This document shows, piece by piece, positions 1 to 8,840 of a stretch of 64,000 bases of DNA. Positions within the stretch are counted from its first letter, which is position 1; the number at the start of each line of letters is the position of its first letter. The position numbers and the translations under genes were made by a program. This DNA is from Trichomonas vaginalis G3 (Eukaryota; Parabasalia; Trichomonadida; Trichomonadidae). Under the pieces are notes generated by a model, which saw only the letters and a program-made list of their open reading frames with translations, did not search any database and was not told the DNA's origin. The stretch covers positions 5,303,797 to 5,367,796 of the forward strand of contig NC_067204.1 in NCBI RefSeq assembly GCF_026262505.1. Reading direction: 5' to 3'.

Positions 1-320
1 TCTGTTTTGTCTGCTTTCTTATCATATAAATCTTGAGCAGTGAATTTAACATTATTTTCATCATCCATGACATAAACATTTTTACAGCTAATTTCTTTCT
101 TCGTTGTTATGTTTTCATTCGATGTTAAACCTTGTGGAAAGTTAGGAGGTTTATAATATAATGCATCCCCACCAATTCCGCCAACCGTTCCTTCAATACT
201 TTCTATAGCAACAGTTGAGAAGGAGTTATGTGTATGTTCTTTATCTGCTTTTTTATCTAACATTGCTGGTAGTTTAGTTAGTATGGCTAAGTCGTGTACT
301 GAGGCACTGCGCGCCTCCAT
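1..320 (-). CDS. Fibre-like protein, N-terminal part (Polinton B)
   Basis: The minus-strand frame opens with an ATG at 318-320 and runs off the window edge, giving about 106 residues. It contains KKADKEHTHNSF-type repeats typical of trimeric phage-tail-like fibres. About 270 bp closely resemble 46,441-46,710 of element C (roughly 85 percent identical by eye), where the same fibre gene family is seen in the same orientation. The first codons contain a GC-rich hairpin (GAGGC...GCCTC). Its role is inferred to be a surface or attachment fibre of the Polinton particle. The C-terminal collar domain expected from element C would lie outside the window. Confidence 0.6.
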   Translation of the reverse strand, partial: MEARSASVHDLAILTKLPAMLDKKADKEHTHNSFSTVAIESIEGTVGGIGGDALYYKPPNFPQGLTSNENITTKKEISCKNVYVMDDENNVKFTAQDLYDKKADKT

Positions 321-423
321 ACACCACTTAGCGGTTTTGACACTTTACAAAATCGTTAACGTATATTTTACAACACAAACGACAACACCAACTTAACCTT
401 AAATATTTACAAAACCGCCAACC

Positions 424-575
424 ACTTCACTAACGAACTCACTAATGTAAAAAATAAACGTTCTCACTATCGTTCTCACTAACGACTTCACTAATGTTCT
501 CACTAACGTTCTCACTATCGTTCTCACTATCGTTCTCACTATCGTTCACACTAACGTTCTCACTAACGACTTCAC
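424..575. repeat. 12-bp tandem repeat (CGTTCTCACTAA-like)
   Basis: About a dozen degenerate 12-bp units of the form CGTTCTCACTAT/A or CGACTTCACTAA lie between two minus-strand genes. The 321-660 stretch has no gene and otherwise holds only AT-rich DNA and the palindrome listed next. Element C has a 21-bp tandem repeat in a comparable intergenic place, so short tandem arrays seem to be a regular part of these elements. Confidence 0.85.
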
Positions 576-603
576 ACGTATGAAAACATAGCACAAAATA
601 AAT

Positions 604-656
604 TTAGGTGAAGTGGTGAAATCTCACCTCTTTTTTCACCCGGTTTTTCACCCTGT
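604..656. promoter_or_regulatory. Recurrent GGTGA...TCACC palindrome block
   Basis: A GGTGAAATCTCACC palindrome is followed by TTTTTTCACC and TTTTTCACCCT tracts. The same arrangement recurs at 11,333-11,394 and 12,430-12,472 and, in noisy form, near 38,684-38,731. All copies lie between genes. It could be a terminator, a protein-binding site or part of an origin; the sequence does not decide. Confidence 0.55.
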
Positions 657-661
657 TGAAT

Positions 662-1189
662 TCATTGCTTTATAACTCTCTTCCTTGGTTTCTTTTTAGT
701 TGCTTTCTTCACGTCCGTCTCCAACTTGACTGTCTTTCTTCTTCGGCCGTAATGATACCAGTTACTTCCACCAGTCAATGGGTCAAATGGTCTTTCGTAA
801 GGGTTTCCATACATTCCATAGGGACCATACGGAAGAACTACTGGTGGAGAAGAAACATTTTCTTTAGTTCCATCGAATCTATTTAAATGCATTGTTTCAC
901 CTTTCATCTGGTCATTAAAGTCTTTTGCGTGTTTTGCAAACTCATCGTCCTTTCCTAAAGCATTTTCTGACTCAGTCGCAACCAAATTGGATGCTTTATT
1001 TATGAGCCCTATTTTATTTAATCTTAACTTCTTTGCAACCCAGCCTCCAATCTTCCCTTTATTTGCATCTAATGTCTTCGAAACCCTTCCTCCACTCATT
1101 TTATTTACTGCGTCATAAGCTCCAAGTGCTTTTGCTCCAAATGCTAATGCTTTTGTTCCCATTGCGCCTAAAGCTGCCCAAGCTACCAT
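662..1189 (-). CDS. Small amphipathic, basic-tailed structural protein (Polinton B)
   Basis: The 175-residue protein has an Ala/Gly-rich hydrophobic N-terminus (about residues 1-25), a charged middle, a Pro/Gly/Tyr-rich stretch (about 115-145) and a strongly basic end (KKATKKKPRKRVIKQ). Small Gly-rich amphipathic proteins with basic parts are common in Polintons and adenovirus relatives, where pVI/pX-like proteins link capsid and genome. That role is an inference from composition, not a domain match. The start is well placed: the sequence is TGTAAATG, one of several TAAATG starts in this element. It abuts the next minus-strand gene directly. Confidence 0.6.
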   Translation of the reverse strand: MVAWAALGAMGTKALAFGAKALGAYDAVNKMSGGRVSKTLDANKGKIGGWVAKKLRLNKIGLINKASNLVATESENALGKDDEFAKHAKDFNDQMKGETMHLNRFDGTKENVSSPPVVLPYGPYGMYGNPYERPFDPLTGGSNWYHYGRRRKTVKLETDVKKATKKKPRKRVIKQ

Positions 1190-1414
1190 TTACACCATAT
1201 TAAAATCATCTCTCTTCAATATTATCTCATAAAAGTTCTCGTTACTGGAGAAAGTCAATGAAACATAAACGTTCTCACGGGCTTCGCCCTCACCGCTTTG
1301 CGGTCTATCTAACTTCTTTCTTATATCATCTATACGCTTCAAAATGTCTGAACAATTGCTAACATCTTCTACAACAGTTATTTCATCATGAATGACCTTC
1401 AAGAACAAGCTCAT
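1190..1414 (-). CDS. Small Polinton protein of unknown function with embedded hairpin codons
   Basis: This is a 74-residue open frame starting at a TATTAAATG. Its stop lies next to the start of the downstream gene, and its 5' end overlaps the upstream gene by a few bases, so the three minus-strand genes are tightly packed. No domain was recognised. The codons for PQSGEGEA are made by two back-to-back GC-rich hairpins at 1,279-1,303. A very similar 25-nt block lies inside the unrelated polymerase-region frame at 15,091-15,115. Confidence 0.55.
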   Translation of the reverse strand: MSLFLKVIHDEITVVEDVSNCSDILKRIDDIRKKLDRPQSGEGEARENVYVSLTFSSNENFYEIILKRDDFNMV

Positions 1415-1989
1415 TTAATATGCATTAAAATCATCTCAATAATGAGTCCATCCTTTCCATCTTTAGGTAGCACAACATCTTTCATTGAAGAAGGTTCGAC
1501 AAGTCTTATGTTAAACTTACTGACAAAGTTTGTTATACTATAATGCTTTGGCGGCGAATACATATAGTTTGAAAGACATAATATAGATTCTTCAGCAAAT
1601 TCACTTATACTGGATTTTATAACAATGTTCTCACGAGACCAAATACCACCAATTGACAATCTTGTAAGCAATCCTGCTGAACCTTCTACTGTAAACGTCG
1701 ATGGTAACATTCCACGAAGGTCATCTATTGACATCGTTGAGTCACTGTATTTAAAGATTTTCTTAAAGCAATCGTCATTATCTAACCATGCAATAGCTTT
1801 GAAGTTTTCATTCGAATATACATCTGCTTCATTAAATGTAAAACCTGACTTCTTTGCAGAGACGACTTTAAAATCTATTGAGTTTGTTTCAAAATTATAT
1901 GCTATGGTAACTTCTGAAGGTAATGGATGTCCTTCCGCAGTCAGTTGTTCTCTCACTACCGTTTGAAGCTTTGTATTAAAAACTTTCAT
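1411..1989 (-). CDS. Putative minor structural protein (Polinton B)
   Basis: About 193 residues from the first ATG in frame. The frame is open about 60 bases further upstream without an ATG, so the true start may differ. The C-terminal part (near IWSRENIVIKSSIS and ILCLSNYMYSPPKHY) resembles the end of the element C protein at 47,591-48,259 (IIVHASFS, LCLANDFYEKPTKLY). The two are probably diverged members of one family. The family function is unknown to me; a minor capsid role is a guess based on its place among structural genes. Confidence 0.5.
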   Translation of the reverse strand: MKVFNTKLQTVVREQLTAEGHPLPSEVTIAYNFETNSIDFKVVSAKKSGFTFNEADVYSNENFKAIAWLDNDDCFKKIFKYSDSTMSIDDLRGMLPSTFTVEGSAGLLTRLSIGGIWSRENIVIKSSISEFAEESILCLSNYMYSPPKHYSITNFVSKFNIRLVEPSSMKDVVLPKDGKDGLIIEMILMHIK

Positions 1990-2056
1990 GTCATCTCCTG
2001 TGTCTAAGTTCACATACACAGCAACAGGGAAACTATCTTGCTTCTTTGTTTCATCA

Positions 2057-2293
2057 TTATATCAAAACATTAAAGTTCTTCAATAATATTGTTCTTCCTG
2101 CTGGAATACTTCGAACCTGTCTGATTTCAATAGCTTTCTCACCTCCTACATACTCTACCCAGTGTCTTGGATATTCATAAGTATACTGACTTTCTTGAAT
2201 TTTGGTTGGTTTCATCATAACATGTTCATAGTATATCTTTATACTCTTGTCAGTTAGACTCGGTGCTATGTTCTGAATATTTCTGACTTGCAT
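2057..2293 (-). CDS. Small Polinton protein, unknown
   Basis: A 78-residue frame starts at ATTAAAAATG, head to head with the packaging ATPase gene only 16 bases away, so the two probably share a divergent promoter. No domain was recognised. It contains one Cys-free, beta-like stretch (YEYPRHWVEYVGGEKAIEIR). Confidence 0.4.
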   Translation of the reverse strand: MQVRNIQNIAPSLTDKSIKIYYEHVMMKPTKIQESQYTYEYPRHWVEYVGGEKAIEIRQVRSIPAGRTILLKNFNVLI

Positions 2294-2309
2294 TTTTAAT
2301 GGAGATAAA

Positions 2310-3195
2310 ATGAAGCATTTAATACATGACGTAGATGAAGACATGAATGAAACTACAGACAAACTTAACTCTTCTCTTATTCTTCCTTTCAGCAAAGATT
2401 ATGAGTTCTGTTCAAATGGTGTGTATTTCTATTGTGGAAAGATGGGTTCAGGTAAGACATTTAACCTCATTCGTCATATACTCATAACAGAACGTTTAGG
2501 AAACGACTCTTACTATGACCAAATCATTATATCAGCAACTTCAGACTCTATGGACTCAACAGCGAAAACATTTATGTCAAAAGTTCAAGCCTCTGTCGTT
2601 AAAGTTCAGACAGTGAACTCATTGAATTTCTTCAACGTTACATTCGACGTAAGAGAAAATATTATGCCATCGTTGAATTTATACAGTCAGGAATGCAAAA
2701 GACTTCTGAGGAGATGGAAAGAATTATTGACAAACACCACTTACGTCAATACTCAGGAGTTTACGATATGAAACGACTTACAAACTACATTCTGTCAAAA
2801 CTTTCAAAATACCCCTTCAAAAAGTATCCTTCAAACACTCTGCTCGTTTGTGACGACTTCGCCGGAAAAGGTTTAGTGTCAAAACCAGACTCACCATTAG
2901 CTAACATCATACTAAAGTCAGACATTACCATTTAACTGTAGCAATACTTATGCAAACATGGAGGTTTTTAGCTTTAAACATAAAACGTCTCATAACTGAC
3001 TTCGTTATCTTTCAAGGTTTCTCACGTTATGATATTGAACTCATTTGGAAACAGTCAGGTATAACATTACCTTTTGAAGAAATTTGGGAAGCATATAAGT
3101 CTCTCATCTCTCCTCGTTCATACCTTGAGATTCATATCATGACTAATACCATTAAAGTCAAAAATATTCCATGGGAACGACCAACATTGTTTTAA
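2310..3195 (+). pseudogene. A32-like genome-packaging ATPase gene, broken (Polinton B)
   Basis: The first open part (2,310-2,771) has a clear P-loop, GKMGSGKT, about 45 residues in. A later part (about 2,860) has a Walker B-like LLVCDDFAG. Together with size and context this fits the FtsK/HerA-type A32 packaging ATPase of Polintons and large DNA viruses, which pumps the genome into the capsid. The gene is broken in about two or three places in this copy. It is transcribed away from the minus-strand cluster at 662-2,293. Confidence 0.75.
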
Positions 3196-3593
3196 AGTTT
3201 AACCTTCAATTGACTGATGGTAAACAAATTCCATGCATCTCTGTCGCCATTTCTGTTAATATTTTTGCTGTCATTCATATCATCCACTTCCCCATCCGTT
3301 AGCTTTTGAGGATATGCGTTAGAATAGCTGTTCTTAAATGAAGGCTTTTCACCTTTGAGAGCATAAACTCTATAACTTTCTGCATACTTTATGTTTGAAC
3401 CTCCTGAGCCATCATTGACATAAATTTTTATAGGCTTCCACCCTTTGTTCATGTTCCTGCTTCTTCCCTTAGCTCTTTTGTTCAGTAGTTCTACATCTTT
3501 ATACACAGCACCTGTCTCAGTGAATTCAACAATATTTTCATTCGTTAGCTTTACATTCAAACCCTTGTCGAGTATATTGTTCATTTCATACAT
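3192..3593 (-). CDS. Polinton protein, unknown (133 residues)
   Basis: The open frame runs convergently with the ATPase gene, whose last codon it overlaps. I chose the Met at 3,593 because codons further upstream lie within the divergent gene starting at 3,619. The protein is rich in Asn, Lys and Tyr, with a possible globular core (KGWKPIKIYVNDGSGGSNIK) and no recognised domain. Confidence 0.5.
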   Translation of the reverse strand: MYEMNNILDKGLNVKLTNENIVEFTETGAVYKDVELLNKRAKGRSRNMNKGWKPIKIYVNDGSGGSNIKYAESYRVYALKGEKPSFKNSYSNAYPQKLTDGEVDDMNDSKNINRNGDRDAWNLFTISQLKVKL

Positions 3594-3618
3594 ATAAAAG
3601 GTTTTTATTCTATATGAA

Positions 3619-4191
3619 ATGAGAAGCAAATCCATCTTAGCTGGTGCCGTTAATGTTCCAATTGAACCAACATCAAATGTTGACTCACGAACGACAAACA
3701 ATATTGTCATAAAGAACTATAGTTCAGAGTGTTTGAAAGAAAAAGAACCAGAACTTAAGTCGGTGAATTTAAACTCAGCTTCAAACGCTAACGCTACATC
3801 AGATGTTAAGTTAGAGTATCCACCACTGGACCAAATTCTTTCAAGAGAAGCCAACGACAACCCTTACACAAATGTTCAAACAAATCCTTCAGATAACGTA
3901 GACCATTACCTTCTTCAGTTATACCAAACAATTTTACTCAAAGACGATAAGAAGCTTTTGACAAATCTTATAAGCAAGAACCAAATAATTCTAACAAAGG
4001 AGGACCTTGAAAATGTTATCTCACGAATAACAGGGAAACAATGTGTCATTGACTATCTCGACCCTGAAATCGAATGCTGTGGTCAAACTCCACCATTCAT
4101 GAAAATAGGTAACATCCGCATCATTGAAACACCAGGAACTACAGGAGTTGAGTTTAAGTATAAATATTCGAACGAGTATACAAAACTTTAA
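3619..4191 (+). CDS. Polinton protein, unknown (190 residues)
   Basis: The frame starts at GAAATGAG and runs head to head with the preceding minus-strand gene. The N-terminal half is low-complexity (Asn/Ser/Lys-rich). The C-terminal half looks folded, with helices around LLQLYQTILLKDDKKLL and a strand-rich end with a CC pair (PEIECCGQTPPF). No family was recognised. About 30 bases separate its stop from the end of the next, convergent gene. Confidence 0.5.
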   Translation: MRSKSILAGAVNVPIEPTSNVDSRTTNNIVIKNYSSECLKEKEPELKSVNLNSASNANATSDVKLEYPPLDQILSREANDNPYTNVQTNPSDNVDHYLLQLYQTILLKDDKKLLTNLISKNQIILTKEDLENVISRITGKQCVIDYLDPEIECCGQTPPFMKIGNIRIIETPGTTGVEFKYKYSNEYTKL

Positions 4192-4220
4192 CAGAATATA
4201 AACTTTGTTTGAAATATGTT

Positions 4221-4466
4221 TTAGTAAATTAAAGCATTTGTATATCTATCCAAAACTTCTTCAACAGTATCGAACTCATCTTCATAATGCAAACCTAATC
4301 TTATTGACTTGGTGCAGTTTTCACTAACACAATATTTTTCTGTTCTCTTGACTGACATAACTAACTCATTTGTTTCATCAAACAGCAACAACCAAAGTTC
4401 ATGACCTAATACATAACATTCATACTTTATATTTTTAGCTCTGAGTTCTCTTGTAAGCTGTTGCAT
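4221..4466 (-). CDS. Small Polinton protein, unknown (81 residues)
   Basis: The frame starts at AATATTAAATGC, a good example of the TAAATG start seen at many genes here. It is rich in Leu, Glu and Tyr with three Cys (ECYV, KYCVSENC). No domain was recognised. It slightly overlaps the end of the next minus-strand gene. Confidence 0.5.
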   Translation of the reverse strand: MQQLTRELRAKNIKYECYVLGHELWLLLFDETNELVMSVKRTEKYCVSENCTKSIRLGLHYEDEFDTVEEVLDRYTNALIY

Positions 4467-5103
4467 TTAATATTTTCTAAAAAGTCAACTTCAACAGTCA
4501 TTCGCACTGGTGCCTTCAGTTCTACAGGCTCTCCTTGAAAGTCAACAAGTCTGAATTGCATGTCTTTCAAATTATGAGGACTAATGCGAACCCATTTACC
4601 TAAATGAGTTGCTATGACAGGAACGTTTGGAATGAACATTGAATTTACTTCATAACAGAAAGACTTATATTCTACTGAACCTTTACTATTAACTCCTGAA
4701 ATACCTGTGACATTAGCTATTTTTACTCAATGTACAAACAATTGCCATAACATACGTATGGAACAGATTTCATCTCAATCGTTTTGTCAACACTTTTCAA
4801 AGGAAATGTCATATGGTATGCACCCAAAAGAAGTTGTACTCTATGACTCATTCTTGGTATCTTAAACTCCTTCACATAACTGAACTTCAAACTCCTGCAA
4901 TAAGTTTAACATTCATTAAGTTTTCTTCGTTATCCTTGTTTATTGTAGTATTTATGAGAGCATTTAACTCCACCTAATGTTTCCATCTTATATTCTACAT
5001 TATTGTGAAATCTTATTTCGTGCTTCTTTCCATCTATTTCAATCTCCATGAAATCTGTTTCATCTGTTATAACGAATGAAGCGATAGTATTGAAGTCAAC
5101 CAT
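4427..5103 (-). pseudogene. Broken structural-type gene (Polinton B)
   Basis: Minus-strand coding sequence here is broken in several places. The best open part (4,427-4,639) has MQFRLVDFQGEPVEL followed by a strand-rich tail. This resembles the end of capsid or penton-like proteins in Polintons (pattern LxDxxGxxxxLxxPVxxxVEVDF), but only weakly. The N-terminal part is marked by an ATG at 5,103. The assignment as a capsid-related gene is tentative. Confidence 0.35.
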
Positions 5104-5386
5104 CTGAATGCAAGCGCCTCATTCTGTAGACCTAAGTTTGTTTGTAGCTTTACTGTCCCGTATTCGTTTGGGTCTGTCTTTGCAAATAGAACAACATTTT
5201 ATTCTCATTAAAATATGAGTATAGCTGCATATGCGTATGAAGCTGATAGAGCTAACGTTTATATTTTGGTCAATACTCTCTCACACTTACTGACAAATAT
5301 ATTGTTATCACACTGATGGAAATACTGAGAAATACATAACATGGAAGGACTATGAAAAGTTTGACCCTATTTTAACTCCATGTACT

Positions 5387-6376
5387 ATGCCATTCATTGT
5401 AAATGGTGAAATCGTCATGAAGAACGACACAACTGTTTATAGGTCTGTATATGAAGCTCTTGAAAGCATTCTTAACTTCAATCCTTCAGGGTTCGATACA
5501 AAAACAACTCCTTCGACAATGCCATTCATTGTAAATGGTGAAATTGTGTCAAAAAATAATGAAACAGTGTATAAGTCAGTGTATGAGGCGCTGAACTATA
5601 TGCTTCATTTCAATCCTTCTGGTTTTGACCCACAAATAACTTCATGTACTATGCCATTCATTGTAAATGGTGAAATCGTCATGAAGAACGACACAACTGT
5701 CTCAAAGTCTGTTCGTGATATTTTAGACTACTTGCTTCATTTGGGTCCTACAGGATTTGACCCATATACAACTCAATGTCAAGTACCATTCATAAACGAC
5801 TCAGCAGAAATAAAACTCAAAACGTCAACAGTAGATGAAGCAATTGCTGACTCATTGACAAAACTTCTTGATATAATAATGAGGTTCAATACATTCAAAA
5901 CAACATATGAAACCTTTAAGAAAAATTATGACGATTTCTTTAAAATTACATACATCGAGCCTTCTGCTCCTCAAACACCAGACTATGCATGCCTTAAAAT
6001 AAAGGCTGCACGGACACAAGTTAGAACATTGACTTTTGACGGAGATAATATCGTTAGAGACGTTACACCTGGAGACACATTACTTACGAAAGAATACTTA
6101 AAAAGTCATATCAGTGATTTTGTGAAAGTAGAACAAAGTGGAGCAGGTAAGAGTTGGTTAGGGTGGTTGTTTACTTTATTTTCATCAGGTGTAACAACTG
6201 CATCTCTTATAACCATGCAAAGTGAGATAGATGCACTCTGGGCTTTTCTTGGTGGCATAGATAGCATGAAGTTTTATGTTGAGTTTGCTAAATTACATGG
6301 AAATACAGGAAGTTTCTTTGACGGTCTCAAAAATTTATGGGGTAAAGTAACATATACAAAGAAACTAAATAACTAA
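5387..6376 (+). CDS. Structural protein with three tandem 43-residue repeats (Polinton B)
   Basis: The 329-residue frame opens with three copies of a repeat beginning MPFIVNGEIV and ending PSGFD or PTGFD, followed by a more diverged fourth (VPFINDSAEIKLK). The DNA of the repeats is nearly identical, so they duplicated recently. The C-terminus is hydrophobic (GKSWLGWLFTLFSSGVTTASL), perhaps membrane-facing. The true start may lie upstream, near 5,216, since coding-like sequence continues there. It heads a plus-strand run of fibre and collar genes, which suggests a tail or fibre-base role. Confidence 0.55.
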   Translation: MPFIVNGEIVMKNDTTVYRSVYEALESILNFNPSGFDTKTTPSTMPFIVNGEIVSKNNETVYKSVYEALNYMLHFNPSGFDPQITSCTMPFIVNGEIVMKNDTTVSKSVRDILDYLLHLGPTGFDPYTTQCQVPFINDSAEIKLKTSTVDEAIADSLTKLLDIIMRFNTFKTTYETFKKNYDDFFKITYIEPSAPQTPDYACLKIKAARTQVRTLTFDGDNIVRDVTPGDTLLTKEYLKSHISDFVKVEQSGAGKSWLGWLFTLFSSGVTTASLITMQSEIDALWAFLGGIDSMKFYVEFAKLHGNTGSFFDGLKNLWGKVTYTKKLNN

Positions 6377-6400
6377 ATAAACTGGCAAAAACGTAAAAAT

Positions 6401-7888
6401 ATGTTCGACGGACTTGCTTACAACCCTCGTCTCGGAATTATTGAACCAATTAATTTACATCCTTTAATGGCAGCAAGAGATTTAGATGAAGGAGGACAAG
6501 TGGTTCAAACAATTGTTGAAAATCTACTGAATATATATCCTGAGTTTAAAGAAGTTTTAACAGCAACAAACACAACAATTCGTGAAAACTGTATAGTGTT
6601 TAACACTGAAGATAATATTTTAGACTATATGTTCGTTGTTTTAGGTCAGTTAGCTAAGACAATAAAAGAGAAAGGTATTGACTCAGTCATAACAGTTGAA
6701 GATGTAATGTTAAGAAAGACTTTTGACTCATTGTTTCAAGAACCAAAAGAAGTAGTTAGTCTTTATGAAGTTTTGAACGCAATGCTGACAAAAATAAATG
6801 AAAGTGACACTGGTAACATAAGTGAAGCAAAAGTTGTTGAACTTCTTTCACAAAAAGCAGATAAAAACCACGTTCATTATATAACTTCAGACGAACAGAT
6901 TATAACGGACTACCATGGATATTTAACACGAAGTGATGAAGCGAAGACAAAAAATGTTAATGAAAGAAGATATAAATACATTCGTGCTAAAGGTTATGAC
7001 ATAAGCTGTACTGTACAGTATGATGTAGCTAAAGCACCAGAAGCATTTGGTTATACCGGTGAAATTTATGCCTCTACTTTCAATGTTAACGGTGTATTAG
7101 TTGAACCAAGATTTACATTGAGAGTTAAGGCAAAAATAACTTTTGAAGATGCTATTAAAAGTAAAGCTGACAAAGTTGAACTCGAAGCAATGAACAAAGT
7201 TTTGAAATCTCATAAACACAACATCTCCGATATAAATGAACTTCTTCTGAAAGCAGATGTTGACAACAAAGCTGACAAAGAATATGTAGACGATGCAATA
7301 GCAAAAGAAGAAGAAAGAGCTAACAATGCTTATGCAACAAAAGAACATACTCATCCTGAACTAGCAGACAAAACATATGTTGACAATAAAATGTCAAGTG
7401 AAGTGACAAGAGCTGAAAACGAATATTCTAAAAAGACTCATATACATTATATTAACCAAATACCAAGTCTTAAGGAAACATTAGAGACAAAAGCAGATAA
7501 GACTCATACACATACCATTGCAAATATTACAAACTTACAAGAAACCTTAAACAGGAAAAGTGACGTTGGACATACACATACCATTGCAAATATTACAAAC
7601 TTACAAGAAACCTTAAACAGGAAAAGTGACGTTGGACATACACATACCATTGCAAATATTACAAACTTACAAGAAACCTTAAACAGGAAAAGTGACGTTG
7701 GACATACACATTCTATATCTGAAATAACAGACTTAAACGTTAGCCTTGAAAAGAAAGCAGATAAAACATATGTCAATGAAATATACCAAAGTTTGATAGG
7801 AACAACAAAAAATATTGAAACTATTGTTGTGACTTTTCTGTCAATGAAGAAAATAAATATTTTAGATGGCAGTTTGTACAGTCCTTAA
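6401..7888 (+). CDS. Long fibre-like protein with HTHTI repeats (Polinton B)
   Basis: The 495-residue frame starts 24 bases after the previous gene. The first 150 residues look globular. From about residue 150 on, the chain is made of repeats of the type KADKxHxH-I-x-(D/N)-I-x-x-L-x-x-x-L-x-x-K, the pattern of trimeric phage tail fibres. Three successive 22-residue repeats are identical at the DNA level (7,509-7,706). Further fibre-like coding sequence continues to about 8,033 in this copy. Inferred role: attachment fibre. Similar repeats occur in the minus-strand fibre genes at 1-320 and 46,323-47,391. Confidence 0.7.
   Translation: MFDGLAYNPRLGIIEPINLHPLMAARDLDEGGQVVQTIVENLLNIYPEFKEVLTATNTTIRENCIVFNTEDNILDYMFVVLGQLAKTIKEKGIDSVITVEDVMLRKTFDSLFQEPKEVVSLYEVLNAMLTKINESDTGNISEAKVVELLSQKADKNHVHYITSDEQIITDYHGYLTRSDEAKTKNVNERRYKYIRAKGYDISCTVQYDVAKAPEAFGYTGEIYASTFNVNGVLVEPRFTLRVKAKITFEDAIKSKADKVELEAMNKVLKSHKHNISDINELLLKADVDNKADKEYVDDAIAKEEERANNAYATKEHTHPELADKTYVDNKMSSEVTRAENEYSKKTHIHYINQIPSLKETLETKADKTHTHTIANITNLQETLNRKSDVGHTHTIANITNLQETLNRKSDVGHTHTIANITNLQETLNRKSDVGHTHSISEITDLNVSLEKKADKTYVNEIYQSLIGTTKNIETIVVTFLSMKKINILDGSLYSP
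7509..7706 (+). repeat. Three identical 66-bp coding repeats in the fibre gene
   Basis: Three copies of a 66-bp unit encode HTHTIANITNLQETLNRKSDVG each time. They appear identical by eye, showing recent expansion. The unit length is a multiple of three, so the reading frame is kept. Confidence 0.92.
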
Positions 7889-8045
7889 AAAATGGTACAC
7901 GGTGTAAACTCATTCCGAAAAATAACAATGAAATGTATGTAAGCTATAAAAAGAATGATGGTACACAAGTTAAAGTTCCATTAGACAACAACTGCTACTT
8001 AAACTTATATGGAGACGAACAAAGAAATATTTAAGAGTTTATGAA

Positions 8046-8801
8046 ATGGCAGATATGACATTGCCTGACCCAGCTCCAGCACCACATTATTATGACTATG
8101 GAGATGACGACAGAACACCACATGTAGATGAACAAAAGCTAACATTATATTTAGATTATTATAGATATAAAAGATATAATGCAATAGAAAAAACGAGAAT
8201 AGTATATTATTATACAGATGACAGAAATAAATATTATAGTCAAGATTTTACCTACCCTGAAAACATAAGATTATATTATAAAAAATATTCTGACACAAAC
8301 CAGAAGAAACCTGAAATAGTTGCACTATATTTTAAGTTCAAAAGAGACAATCCTATAATATCTCATATGTTTGATTTAATGAACCCAGTAGGTTCTATTT
8401 ATACATCTATGGATGCAAGAGGTCCTCAAGTAATGTTTGGTGTTGGTGCATGGGAACAAATAGTCGACAGGTTTTTGTATTGTGCAAACTCTTCAAAGGA
8501 AACAGGTGGAAGTAAAACGATTTCAGGTGAAAATTTACCTGCACACAGTCACTACATAGATTTAAGTACATCTCAAGCAGGTTGGCATAAGCATAGATAT
8601 TGGGATTGGTCAGGAATGACAAAAGGTAAAGGATATGATGTTAAAGACGAGGTTAAGTTTGCTATAAATTGTTACTGGAATAACACGCAGGGAGAAGGAA
8701 ACCATACACATTTCGTTTCAGGATATACGCAAACAACGGGACAAAGTAAAGAATACATGCCACCTTACATGACAGTTTACGCATGGTATAGAGTTCAATG
8801 A
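8046..8801 (+). CDS. Tail-collar / T4 gp10-like C-terminal domain protein (Polinton B)
   Basis: The 251-residue protein has a Tyr-rich, charged N-terminal half. Its C-terminal half begins MNPVGSIYTSMD and continues with FGVGAWEQIVDRFLYC, GGSKTISGENLPAHSHYI and an ending PPYMTVYAWYRVQ. This is the signature of the phage T4 gp10 C-terminal / tail-collar family (PVGSIY, TWEQI-DRFL, LPAHTH, PPYxTVYxW). Such domains cap trimeric fibres. The gene lies directly after the long fibre gene, and element C carries a second version. The phage-like ancestry of the domain in a eukaryotic Polinton is notable. Confidence 0.82.
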   Translation: MADMTLPDPAPAPHYYDYGDDDRTPHVDEQKLTLYLDYYRYKRYNAIEKTRIVYYYTDDRNKYYSQDFTYPENIRLYYKKYSDTNQKKPEIVALYFKFKRDNPIISHMFDLMNPVGSIYTSMDARGPQVMFGVGAWEQIVDRFLYCANSSKETGGSKTISGENLPAHSHYIDLSTSQAGWHKHRYWDWSGMTKGKGYDVKDEVKFAINCYWNNTQGEGNHTHFVSGYTQTTGQSKEYMPPYMTVYAWYRVQ

Positions 8802-8840
8802 ACGCGTTGAGCCTAGAATAAAATCTTTAACTTTACATAA

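Noticed and set aside
1-320. Element boundary near position 280
   Set aside because: At first the fibre homology seemed to stop there, but the minus-strand frame continues to an ATG at 318-320. The stretch is a gene start, not a junction.
7504-7776. Minus-strand Cys/Phe/Val repeat frame opposite the fibre gene
   Set aside because: It is the shadow of the 66-bp fibre repeats; composition and overlap show that it is not a gene.
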